Below are positions 1-6,900 of a stretch of 13,213 nt of DNA, piece after piece. Position numbers and translations under genes: made by a program. The stretch covers positions 1-13,213 of the forward strand of contig VBFF01000047.1 of the NCBI GenBank assembly GCA_005889285.1, read 5' to 3'. Each line of letters opens with the position of its first letter. The stretch's first letter is position 1. The notes under the pieces are model-generated. The model was not told the origin of the DNA. It saw only the letters and a list, made by a program, of their open reading frames with translations, and did no database searches. The DNA is from Chloroflexota bacterium (lineage in GTDB: Bacteria > Chloroflexota > Dormibacteria > CF-121).

Positions 1-141
1 TACAACCTGTCGCATGCCGGCGAGGACAACGCGGAAAACCTGCTTCAGCTCGATGGCGCCTCGCTGGCCGACCGTTTCGTCGAATTCGTGGACGCGGTCT
101 ATGCGCGCTACGCGGCGGCTCCCGCCTCTCAGCCAAAATAG
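1..141 (+). CDS. C-terminal fragment, probable phospholipase-D-like protein (5' end outside window)
   Basis: Frame 1 is open from the first base and ends with TAG at 139-141, giving the last 46 residues of a protein. The start YNLSHAGEDNAENLL, followed by a 'LADRFVEFVDAVYARY' helix, resembles the stretch that follows the second HKD motif in PLD-family proteins (usual form G-S-x-N-x-[ST]-x-x-x-E-x-N-x-E-N, then a helix carrying a 'LA.RF..Y...' pattern). The catalytic H-x-K motif itself would lie just upstream and cannot be seen, so the assignment rests on a short match recalled from family knowledge. Codon use is like the neighbours. It ends 4 nt before the CtaG-like gene, so the two are probably co-transcribed. 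An unrelated protein with a similar amphipathic tail cannot be excluded. Confidence 0.5.
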   Translation, partial: YNLSHAGEDNAENLLQLDGASLADRFVEFVDAVYARYAAAPASQPK

Positions 142-145
142 GGTC

Positions 146-862
146 ATGGCCCGACGTCACCGCGCGGCGCTCTACGCCGGTTCGCTGCTGTCCTGCGCCG
201 CTCTCCTGTCCCCGCTGAGCCACGTTGCCGACGGGCGTCTCAGCGTGCACATGCTCGAGGAGATGCTCGTGCTCGCGGTCGTGATCCCCCTGCTTGCCTA
301 CGGCGTCAGTCCGATGCTTTCGGGACGCGCCGCATCCTGGCTCCACCCGGTCGTGGGCATGCTGACCCTCAACGTGGTGCTGTTCGGATCTCAGCTGCCG
401 GCCGTGGTCGATTTCGCGAGCAGGAATGTGGTGTTCCGCGAGGCGGCCCAGGCGGTCTTCCTGATGGGGGCGTTCCTCTTCTGGTGGCCCGTCGCCCGCC
501 GTGATGGGCTGAGTCCCATCGCCAAGATCGGCTATCTCATGGTCGCCGGCGTGCCGCCGACGATCCCCGGTATCACCCTGGCGCTCTCCCATCACCTCTT
601 CTATCACGCCTATCGTTCTCTCGAGGACCAGCAGGTCGCCGGCCTCCTACTGTTCGGCACGGCGAAGTTCGCCCTCGTTGCAGGAACCTTCGTTCTCCTC
701 TGGCGGCTGCTCACGCCCCAGCCCGAGCCCCCGGATCGCGACGACCGCCAATCACCTGCCGGCGATCTTCCGCCAGCGGCGCCCGCCTGGCTGTGGCGGC
801 TCGACGAGGAGCTACCCGCCGAGGCAGGCCGACTGCGGCTTCCGGTTGGCGCCGGGCGCTAA
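146..862 (+). CDS. CtaG-family (caa3-type cytochrome oxidase assembly) membrane protein, divergent
   Basis: 238 residues with about six hydrophobic segments (near residues 8-27, 35-56, 68-88, 101-117, 127-147, 165-188) and a charged, proline-rich cytoplasmic tail. Family landmarks are SVHMLEEM (33-40), LFWWPV (111-116), VPPTIPGITLALS (136-148) and DQQVAG (161-166), which match PF09678, a family tied to copper delivery for the CuB site of heme-copper oxidases. Several histidines I expect are absent: the usual HMxQH reads HMLEE, the W-H-x-P position reads GSQLP, and the H-A-L-E-H position reads REAAQ. H35, H149, H150 and H154 remain. The ATG at 146 is 4 nt after the preceding stop and starts directly before the first membrane segment; no strong Shine-Dalgarno is visible, so coupling to the upstream gene is likely. 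No oxidase subunit gene is adjacent. Converges on the SCO1664 gene with 8 bp between stops. Confidence 0.75.
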   Translation: MARRHRAALYAGSLLSCAALLSPLSHVADGRLSVHMLEEMLVLAVVIPLLAYGVSPMLSGRAASWLHPVVGMLTLNVVLFGSQLPAVVDFASRNVVFREAAQAVFLMGAFLFWWPVARRDGLSPIAKIGYLMVAGVPPTIPGITLALSHHLFYHAYRSLEDQQVAGLLLFGTAKFALVAGTFVLLWRLLTPQPEPPDRDDRQSPAGDLPPAAPAWLWRLDEELPAEAGRLRLPVGAGR

Positions 863-870
863 TCGTTCCG

Positions 871-1578
871 TTAGATCAGCGGCCAGGGATACGCCCAGCG
901 CGAGGTGGGCTCCGGATAGCGCCCCTCATCGGCGAAGCGACGCGCCCGCTGGGCCAGCGCTCGTAGCTCCGCGGCCGAGATCAGCTGCTTCAGGGCGCGC
1001 ACCCAACCGGCGGTGCCGGCGAGCTCGCTCGCGAACTGTCGTGCATCCTGGCCCCAGATGACGGTGCGCAGCTTGGGGAGCGTGTGAAAGGTGAGCCCGT
1101 TGTCGACGCCCCAGACATGCCCCTCGCCGTCGAGCAGGCAGTGGCCACTCTTTCGGTCCGCGTTGTTGACGATCACGTCGAAGGCCGCCAGCCTTCGAAA
1201 ATCCAGGGCGCGTGCCGGCATCAGGGAGAAGTAGTGCTCGCGGAGGTCGGCGACGATGAATTGCTGCAGTGAGCCCGGTCCCATCGGGCCGTCGTCCCGG
1301 TACACCGTGAAGGGCACCACCTGCCAGTTGAGCGCGGCGCTGACCAGGTAGGCGGCCACCTCGCGCTTCCCGAGCGTGCCGTCAGGGAAATCGTCGAGGG
1401 GTGTCTCGCCCGGTGCTGGTTTGTAGACCGCGAGGGTCTCGGTGCCGTGGTCCCCCCGCACCTGGGCCAGGTACGTGTAGTTGGAGCAATCGGGCATCAG
1501 CCCGCGCGCGTTGATGCGGCCCTCGCGCAGCAGGCGCTGCTGGGCGGCGCCATCCTGGAACTCTGCGGCGCGCGCCAT
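871..1578 (-). CDS. SCO1664 family protein (PI3/4-kinase-like fold)
   Basis: 235 residues. The protein has the layout of the SCO1664 family, distantly related to phosphatidylinositol 3-/4-kinases: VYKP (51-54, candidate ATP-contacting lysine K53), GETPLDDFPDGTLGKREVAAYLVS (57-80, with E73), the catalytic-loop-like FDVIVNNADRKSGH (133-146, with D134, N139, D141) and the metal-loop-like GVDNGLTFH (157-165, with D159). The substrate is not known; an enzymatic role is inferred from these conserved residues. It is the second gene of a minus-strand operon: its ATG (1578) lies 2 nt after the DUF3090 stop (TAG, 1583-1581), which fixes the start and suggests translational coupling. In actinobacteria this family commonly sits with DUF3090, an MSMEG_4193-type histidine phosphatase and mshC; the last two are absent here. 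Confidence 0.9.
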   Translation of the reverse strand: MARAAEFQDGAAQQRLLREGRINARGLMPDCSNYTYLAQVRGDHGTETLAVYKPAPGETPLDDFPDGTLGKREVAAYLVSAALNWQVVPFTVYRDDGPMGPGSLQQFIVADLREHYFSLMPARALDFRRLAAFDVIVNNADRKSGHCLLDGEGHVWGVDNGLTFHTLPKLRTVIWGQDARQFASELAGTAGWVRALKQLISAAELRALAQRARRFADEGRYPEPTSRWAYPWPLI

Positions 1579-1580
1579 CG

Positions 1581-2072
1581 CTAGTGGTGCCCGTTGAGGC
1601 GCGGGCACACGCCACCATCGTGGTCGATGGGGCCGCCGCACATGGGGCAGGGTGGGCGACCCGCGCTGATGAGCGCGGCCGCGTGGGCGGCGAGCGCCTG
1701 CATCTGGGTGAGGCTCGCCTCGAAGTGACCGGTGGCCGGCTCATCGCCCTCGTCGACCAGCTCCACGAGCGAGACCTCGAATGACTTCTCGTCCTGGCTG
1801 TACGTCAGGGTCATGAACCCGACGCGCCAGATCGGCGCGATGGGCTGCTCGAGGGCCATGTCGGGAAGCCGGCTGGAGGGCGGCACCGGCACGCGCGAGA
1901 AGACTTCCTGCAGCCGTTCGGTCAGCGCGCGCAGCTGGTCCTTCTCGAGCGCCAGGCTGACCAGCTGGCCGCCGGCGCGTAGCTGGAGATAGAACTCGCG
2001 CTTGCCCGGCTCGCCGATCGCCCCGGCGGTCACGCGCGTGACCTGTTGGTAGTCAAAGCTAGCCGAGGACAT
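1581..2072 (-). CDS. DUF3090 family protein with C-terminal zinc-ribbon-like knuckle
   Basis: 163 residues from the ATG at 2072, matching the DUF3090 family. The N-terminal half is beta-rich (FDYQQVTRVTAGAIGEPGKREFYLQL, then GGQLVSLALEKDQLRALTERL), a central part WRVGFMTLTYSQDEKSFEV follows, and the C-terminus carries CPMCGGPID...CPRLNGH (C142, C145, C156, possibly a histidine as fourth ligand), a likely zinc site. Function is not established for the family. A longer reading from 2117 is possible, but the ATG at 2072 has GGAG 10 nt upstream and begins at the conserved part. It is the first gene of the operon with the SCO1664 kinase-like gene, whose constant neighbourhood suggests a shared pathway. 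Its leader contains a terminator (2116-2148), so expression may be controlled by read-through. Confidence 0.9.
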   Translation of the reverse strand: MSSASFDYQQVTRVTAGAIGEPGKREFYLQLRAGGQLVSLALEKDQLRALTERLQEVFSRVPVPPSSRLPDMALEQPIAPIWRVGFMTLTYSQDEKSFEVSLVELVDEGDEPATGHFEASLTQMQALAAHAAALISAGRPPCPMCGGPIDHDGGVCPRLNGHH

Positions 2073-2115
2073 CGCTCTTATTCTCCCGCACCTTCCCGCG
2101 GCCTCGGAGGGAGGC

Positions 2116-2148
2116 AAAAAAATGCGGGCCGCTGGGGAAGCGGCCCGC
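2116..2148 (-). terminator. Intrinsic terminator in the leader of the DUF3090 operon
   Basis: A perfect 10-bp inverted repeat, GCGGGCCGCT (2124-2133) and AGCGGCCCGC (2139-2148) around a 5-nt loop, is followed on the minus strand by A and then seven T (2122-2116). That is a textbook Rho-independent terminator for minus-strand transcription; on the plus strand the hairpin has no T tract. It lies 44 nt upstream of the DUF3090 start with no convincing promoter between, and no minus-strand gene precedes it. It therefore most likely sits in the 5' leader of that operon (attenuation), or ends a short separate RNA. Confidence 0.8.
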
Positions 2149-2185
2149 TAAAGAGGGGGAGGGAGCGATGTCTGCAGTTTTATCT

Positions 2186-2266
2186 CTACCCAGTGTGTCG
2201 GCCGCTTAACGGCCCGAGGCATCGGGTGTAGACCTGAATGGGCCACGGCCGTAACTGATCGCTCAT
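2186..2266 (-). promoter_or_regulatory. Candidate attenuator leader: alternative stems and possible 26-codon leader ORF
   Basis: Minus-strand reading, 5' to 3'. Stem A pairs CCCGA with TCGGG (2226-2222 with 2217-2213, loop TGCC). Stem B pairs GGCCG with CGGCC (2214-2210 with 2204-2200), can extend with a bulge, and shares the GG end with stem A. AAGCGGCC (2207-2200), half of stem B, is also the exact complement of GGCCGCTT in the 5' arm of the terminator at 2116-2148. So stems A, B, a possible antiterminator and the terminator form a chain of mutually exclusive pairings. An ATG at 2266 opens a 26-codon ORF ending in TAG at 2188-2186 that covers these stems, but it has no good ribosome binding site and no run of one amino acid. 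The individual stems are short and the region is GC-rich, so chance pairing is possible. Confidence 0.3.
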
Positions 2267-2296
2267 CCCTGCCGAAAACGACGTCGGATCGGTGCC

Positions 2297-2302
2297 TAGA
2301 AT
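2297..2302 (+). promoter_or_regulatory. -10 box TAGAAT, leaderless promoter of the sensor kinase
   Basis: TAGAAT ends 5 nt before the GTG at 2308, the distance at which transcription would begin at or next to the start codon. No -35 hexamer is evident 16-18 nt upstream, and GAGG (2303-2306) is too close to the start to serve as a normal Shine-Dalgarno. Together these favour a leaderless mRNA, a common arrangement in high-GC Terrabacteria. The call is inferred from spacing alone. Confidence 0.5.
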
Positions 2303-2307
2303 GAGGT

Positions 2308-3330
2308 GTGAGACCCTCATTGGACCCACGGTGGTGGCACCGAAATCTCACCACGTTTCAGAAGGTCGTGGTGGCGAACAGCGTGATCATCGCCGCCGGC
2401 GCCATCAGTGGTCCGCTGATCACCCTCAACTTCTCGGGACGCACCCGGTTGCCCTTCCTGCTGGGCCTGCTCGCGATCGGCCTTGCCGCGATCCTGGTGG
2501 CGAATTTCCTGATTCTTCGACTGGCCTTCAAGCCGATTCGAGAGCTCGAGTCCACCATGAGTGCGGTGCAGCCCGGGCTCGAGGAGCCTCGGGTCCACGC
2601 GAATTTCTCCGATCCCGACCTGCGGCGGATCGCGACCGTCTTCAACTCCATGCTCGACCGCCTGGAGCACGAACGCCACCTGAGCGCGCAGCGTGTCCTG
2701 CAGGCGCAGGAGCGCGAGCGCCAGCGGGTTGCGCGTGAGTTGCATGATCAGACCGGGCAGGCGTTGACCCACGAGATCATCAGTCTCGACCTGCTGTTGG
2801 AACGCACCGGCGACGCCAAGGCGCGACAGCAGCTGGAGGCCGTCAAGCGGACGCTCGAGGAAACCCTCGAAGAAGTGCACCGGATGTCCCAGGACCTGCG
2901 GCCGTCAGTGCTCGACGATCTCGGCCTGGTGCCGGCCCTGCGAACCCTGGCCAAGCAGCCCTCGGGCTCGGAGGTCTCGCTTCATGTCGACGGATTGCGC
3001 GATCGCCTGCCGGCGCCCATCGAGACGGCGCTCTACCGGATCGCCCAGGAAGCCCTGACCAACGCGAACAAGTACGCGAGGGCCGCGCACGTCAACATCG
3101 ACCTCCGGACCCTCGATGGCCACATCCGGCTGCGCGTCCGCGACGACGGCGTCGGTTTCGACCCTAAAAGCATCCCCGAGCGCGAAGAGCCGGGGCGTGC
3201 CGGCCTGGGGATCTTCGGTATGCGGGAGCGCGCCACGCTGCTGCGCGGCACGCTGGAAATCAACTCGGCGCCGCGCAGCGGCACGGAGGTCGTCGCCCAA
3301 TTACCACTGGAGGACCGCCATGCAGGTTGA
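2308..3330 (+). CDS. NarL-family sensor histidine kinase (HAMP, HisKA_3, HATPase)
   Basis: 340 residues. Two membrane helices (about 19-41 and 49-71) are joined by only some 7 residues, so there is essentially no extracellular sensor domain. A HAMP linker follows (about 72-126), then the HisKA_3 dimerisation helix with the phospho-acceptor H146 in RQRVARELHDQTGQALT (139-154), and the ATPase domain with EALTNANKYA (248-257, N-box), DDGVGF (279-284, G1 box) and GLGIFGM (299-305, G2 box). All catalytic elements look intact. It autophosphorylates and passes phosphate to the response regulator encoded downstream, overlapping by 11 bp. The stimulus is probably sensed in the membrane or through HAMP or cytoplasmic contacts. 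Start GTG 2308 is chosen because it sits just after a -10 box; GTG or TTG starts slightly further in cannot be excluded. Confidence 0.93.
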   Translation: MRPSLDPRWWHRNLTTFQKVVVANSVIIAAGAISGPLITLNFSGRTRLPFLLGLLAIGLAAILVANFLILRLAFKPIRELESTMSAVQPGLEEPRVHANFSDPDLRRIATVFNSMLDRLEHERHLSAQRVLQAQERERQRVARELHDQTGQALTHEIISLDLLLERTGDAKARQQLEAVKRTLEETLEEVHRMSQDLRPSVLDDLGLVPALRTLAKQPSGSEVSLHVDGLRDRLPAPIETALYRIAQEALTNANKYARAAHVNIDLRTLDGHIRLRVRDDGVGFDPKSIPEREEPGRAGLGIFGMRERATLLRGTLEINSAPRSGTEVVAQLPLEDRHAG

Positions 3331-3982
3331 ACGCCGCCCGATCCGCGTGATGCTCGTCGAGGACCACAACCTGGTCCGCGCCGGGATCCGCGCCGTGATC
3401 GACGGGCAGAGTGACATCCAGGTAATCGCGGAGGCGACCGAGGGGCGCGAGGCCATCCGGCTGGCGCGGGCCAGCTGTCCGGACGTGGCGGTGGTCGATG
3501 TGGCGATGCCGGGGATGTCGGGTATCGAGGTGACGCGCGACATTCGCCGCCTCTGCCCGCAGACCCAGGTGTTGATCCTGACCGCGCACGACAACGAGGA
3601 ATATTTTTTTCAGACGCTCAAAGCCGGTGCCGTCGGCTACGTGCTCAAGAAAGCGGCAGCGTCGGACCTGATCGCCGCCATCGAAGCGGCGAGCAAAGGC
3701 GAGCCCTACCTCTATCCTTCGGTCGCGAGGCTGCTGGTCTCGGATTACCTACAGCGCGCCCCTGAGCGGGAGACCTTCGAGCCGCTCAGCGATCGCGAGC
3801 GCGAAGTCTTACGGTTGGTGGCGGAAGGTAAGACCAACCGCCAGATCGCGGACGGGCTCTTCCTCAGCATCAAAACGGTGCAGACCCACCGCGATCACAT
3901 CATGAAGAAGCTGCACATGCACGACCGCACCGAGCTGGTCAAGTACGCGATCCGGAAGGGCCTGATCGAGGCCGATAGCTAG
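3320..3982 (+). CDS. NarL/FixJ-family response regulator
   Basis: 220 residues. The receiver domain (about 8-122) has acidic pocket E14-D15, phospho-acceptor D60 in VAVVDVAMPGMSG, T88 in LILTAH and K110 in VLKK. The LuxR-type helix-turn-helix (about 155-215) contains LSDREREVLRLVAEGKTNRQIA and SIKTVQTHRDHIMKKL. It is the transcriptional output of the kinase encoded just upstream. The ATG at 3320 is supported by TGGAGGA (3308-3314) five nt before it and overlaps the end of the kinase gene by 11 bp, ensuring coupled synthesis. Its stop TAG (3980-3982) overlaps the stop of the convergent RND pump gene. A TAT-TTT-TTT stretch (T7 at 3604-3610) stands out in this GC-rich gene, but the frame is continuous across it. 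Target genes are unknown; the pump and its own operon are reasonable first guesses. Confidence 0.95.
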   Translation: MQVERRPIRVMLVEDHNLVRAGIRAVIDGQSDIQVIAEATEGREAIRLARASCPDVAVVDVAMPGMSGIEVTRDIRRLCPQTQVLILTAHDNEEYFFQTLKAGAVGYVLKKAAASDLIAAIEAASKGEPYLYPSVARLLVSDYLQRAPERETFEPLSDREREVLRLVAEGKTNRQIADGLFLSIKTVQTHRDHIMKKLHMHDRTELVKYAIRKGLIEADS

Positions 3983-6900
3983 GCGATTCGGCCGCTGGGC
4001 GGCTCGACATCGAGATCGTGAATCGCGGCAATCGCTCCGACGCGCCCGCGCCGGGCAATCAGGCTGTACACCACCGGGACCACGACCAGGGTAAACACGG
4101 TGGAGGTGATCAGGCCGCCAACGACCACGACGGCCAGCGACTGAGAGATCAGTCCGCCACCGCCGCTGGTGCTGAGACCGACGGCTACTGGGAGCAGGGC
4201 CACCACGGTGGCGACCGCCGTCATCAGGATCGGCCGCAAGCGGGTGGCTCCCGCAAGCGTCAGGGCGTCGTGCGTCGACTGGGTCTCTCGGGCGCGCTCG
4301 GCGAAGTCGATCAAGAGGATCGCGTTGCTGACGACGATGCCGAAGACCATCAGCACCCCGAGCAGCGCGGGTAAGCCGAGGGCGCTGCGGGTGACGAGGA
4401 GGGCCGCGATGCCCCCGATCAGGGCCAGCGGCATGCTCACCAGGATCACGAACGGGGTGACGACCGACCTGAAGAAGATGACCAGGATGATGAAGACGAT
4501 GGCGACCGCGATCCCGATCGCTTCGAACATCGACTGGAACGACTGGTTGATCTCCTCGCTCGTCCCTCCCGTGTCGAGCTTGACCCCAGCCGGCAGTGGC
4601 ACCGACTGAACCAACGCCGTCGCTCGTTGCGAGATGCCACTCGTATCCGTGCCGTCGATGACGGCGCTTACCGCGACCAGCCGGGTGCCATCGCGCCGGT
4701 TGATGCTGTTCGGCGCGGTCTGGTTCGTAATCGTGGCGACGTCCTTGAGGGCGGCCCCGGCTCCGACGGGCAGGTCGCTCAGGCGATCGACCGTCACGAA
4801 AGCCGGATCCAGCCGCAGGCTCACGGGGGGACCGCTGCCGCCGAGGTTGCCGAGCGACATGGGCGAGAGGGCCTGCGCGACCAGCTGGGCCACCAGTCGC
4901 GGACTGAGGCCGTGCGCCGACGCCTTCTTGGGGTCGACGTCGACCGAGAGTTGCGGCTTGGCCGCGGCCAGGTCGGACTGGACGTCACTCAACTCGGAGT
5001 CCTGCTGGAGCTTGGCCACGATCAGGTCCGACGCCTGGCGGAGGGCCTCCGCATCCTGCCCACTGGCACGGGCTTCGAACCGGTTGGATCCGGGACCGAA
5101 AGAGGCGGTCTGGATCTGTCCGTTGCCAACGCCGTAGAGCGCGTTCAGTTTCTGCTGTAGCCGGCCAACCACCGCGCCGGCCTGGTGCTTGTCCTTGACC
5201 AGGAGCAAGAGGCGCGCCTGGTTGGTCTCGAACCCCGCCGAATACCCTCCGAAATCGCTGCTGGCGATGGTGACCTGAACCAGCTTGACGCCGGGGTCGG
5301 CCGCCGCCGCGGTTTCGAAGCTCTTGAGCTGCTGGCTCGTCTCCTCGGTCGTCGTCCCGGCTGGAAGCGTTACCGCACCGACCAGCTGCTCCGTGTTGCC
5401 AAAATCGAAGAAGTTCTTGGCCACCAGGGGCGAGGCGACAGCGCCCACGGCGAGGGCGAAGAGCAACACCGCTGCCAGCACGACGGCCGCCTTGGTCAAG
5501 CGTGACGAAAGCGCCCATCCGAGGATGGGTTGGTAGACCCGGTGTGACCAGTCGCGACGCCCTGCGGCCGGCGCCGAACGCCGCTCCAAAAGGAAGCTGA
5601 CCAGCACCGGGATGAGGGTGAGCGCCACGAGGAGGGACGCGATCAAGGAGATCGTGACCGTGATGGAGAAGGGTACGAAGAACTTGCTGATGATGCCGCC
5701 CACCAGGGCGATCGGCAGAAACACGGCGACCGTGGTCAAGGTGCTCGAGATCACGGCCTTCGAGACTTCGCTCGCTCCGTTCAACGCCGCCAGCCGTGGC
5801 GGCTCGCCTTTCTGCAGATGCCGATAGCTGTTCTCGAGGACGACGATGGCGTCATCGATGATCCGGCCCACGGCGATCGTCAAGCCCGCCAGCGTCAAGA
5901 TGTTGAGCGAGAAACCACCGATCGCGGTGCCGAGCAGCGCCACCAGGACGCTGGTCGGCAAGGATACGGCGGTGACCAGGGTTGCCCGGATGCTCCGCAG
6001 GAAGAGGAAGATCGCGAAAATCGCAAACAGCGCGCCCAGCAGGCCTTCGAGCAGGAGGTCGTTGAGCGATGCGCGGATCCCGGTGGCGCTGTCCTCGATG
6101 AGCGAAAGCCGGTCACTGGGGTCGAGGTGCAGCGCGGCGACCCTCGAATGGATGTCGTTCGACAGGCTGATGGCGTTACCGTTCGGATCGCGAATCACCT
6201 GGATGCTGAGGGAGGGAAGCGCATCGGTTCGGGCGATGCCGTTCACCGGCGCCGGGGCCTCTTGCACGGTGGCGACATCGCCCAGCGTCACGATCGAGGG
6301 CGGTGCGGAGCTTGAGGGCTGCCCCGCGCCGACGGGCACAGCGCGAAGGTCGGCCGCCGTGTGCACCGTGCTGAGAACCTCGACCGGCACGACGCGATTG
6401 CCATTGAGTGATTGGCCCGCCGGAAGATCAACCTGCACCGCCTGCAGCGCCTGGGTGACCTGGAAGGGCGCCAGGCCGCGCGCCCCGAGGCGCAGCGGAT
6501 CCAGCGTGATCGTGACGGCGTTCTGCTCGCCTCCCACAACTTTGACCTGCGCGGCACCCTGAGCCCCCTGCAGCGCGGGCGCAATCACGGTCTGCGCCTC
6601 CAGGGTGGCGCGGCTCAGGTTGCCATCGGCCGCACCGAGCGAATAGATGATGCTGGGGGCGGCGCTAAACGAGAAGGTTTGCACCAGGGGCTTGCCGGCT
6701 CCGGCCGGCAACTGTACCTGGCTGAGCCGCTGGTTGACGGCATCGAGGTCATCTTTGGTGTTGGAGTCGACATTGAACTGGACCACGACCTGCGAGAAGC
6801 TCTGGCTCGACGTGGCGAAAACGTGCTGGGCGTGCGGAAGGCCGTTCAAGGCGTTGGAGAGCGGGATGCTGATGTCGCGATCGATCACCGCCGGATTTGC

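Noticed and set aside
863..870. Search for a terminator between the convergent CtaG-like and SCO1664 genes
   Set aside because: Only 8 bp separate the stops and I see no hairpin with a T tract there.
2124..2148. Terminator hairpin read as belonging to the plus strand
   Set aside because: On the plus strand the stem is preceded by A7 and followed by purine-rich sequence without T, and no plus-strand gene ends upstream.
2148..2354. 68-codon minus-strand open frame over the kinase start and intergenic region
   Set aside because: It has no recognisable features or ribosome binding site and overlaps the kinase start; the shorter leader ORF at 2266-2186 fits the terminator better, though still weakly.
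3604..3610. T7 run in the response regulator as a possible slippage or frameshift site
   Set aside because: The frame before and after encodes one continuous receiver domain, so there is no sign of a programmed shift or sequencing error.
5846..6562. Plus-strand open frames inside the RND gene (also 4018-4609, 4627-5160 and 6412-7158)
   Set aside because: They mirror the codon bias of the pump gene and show no domain, promoter or ribosome binding site.
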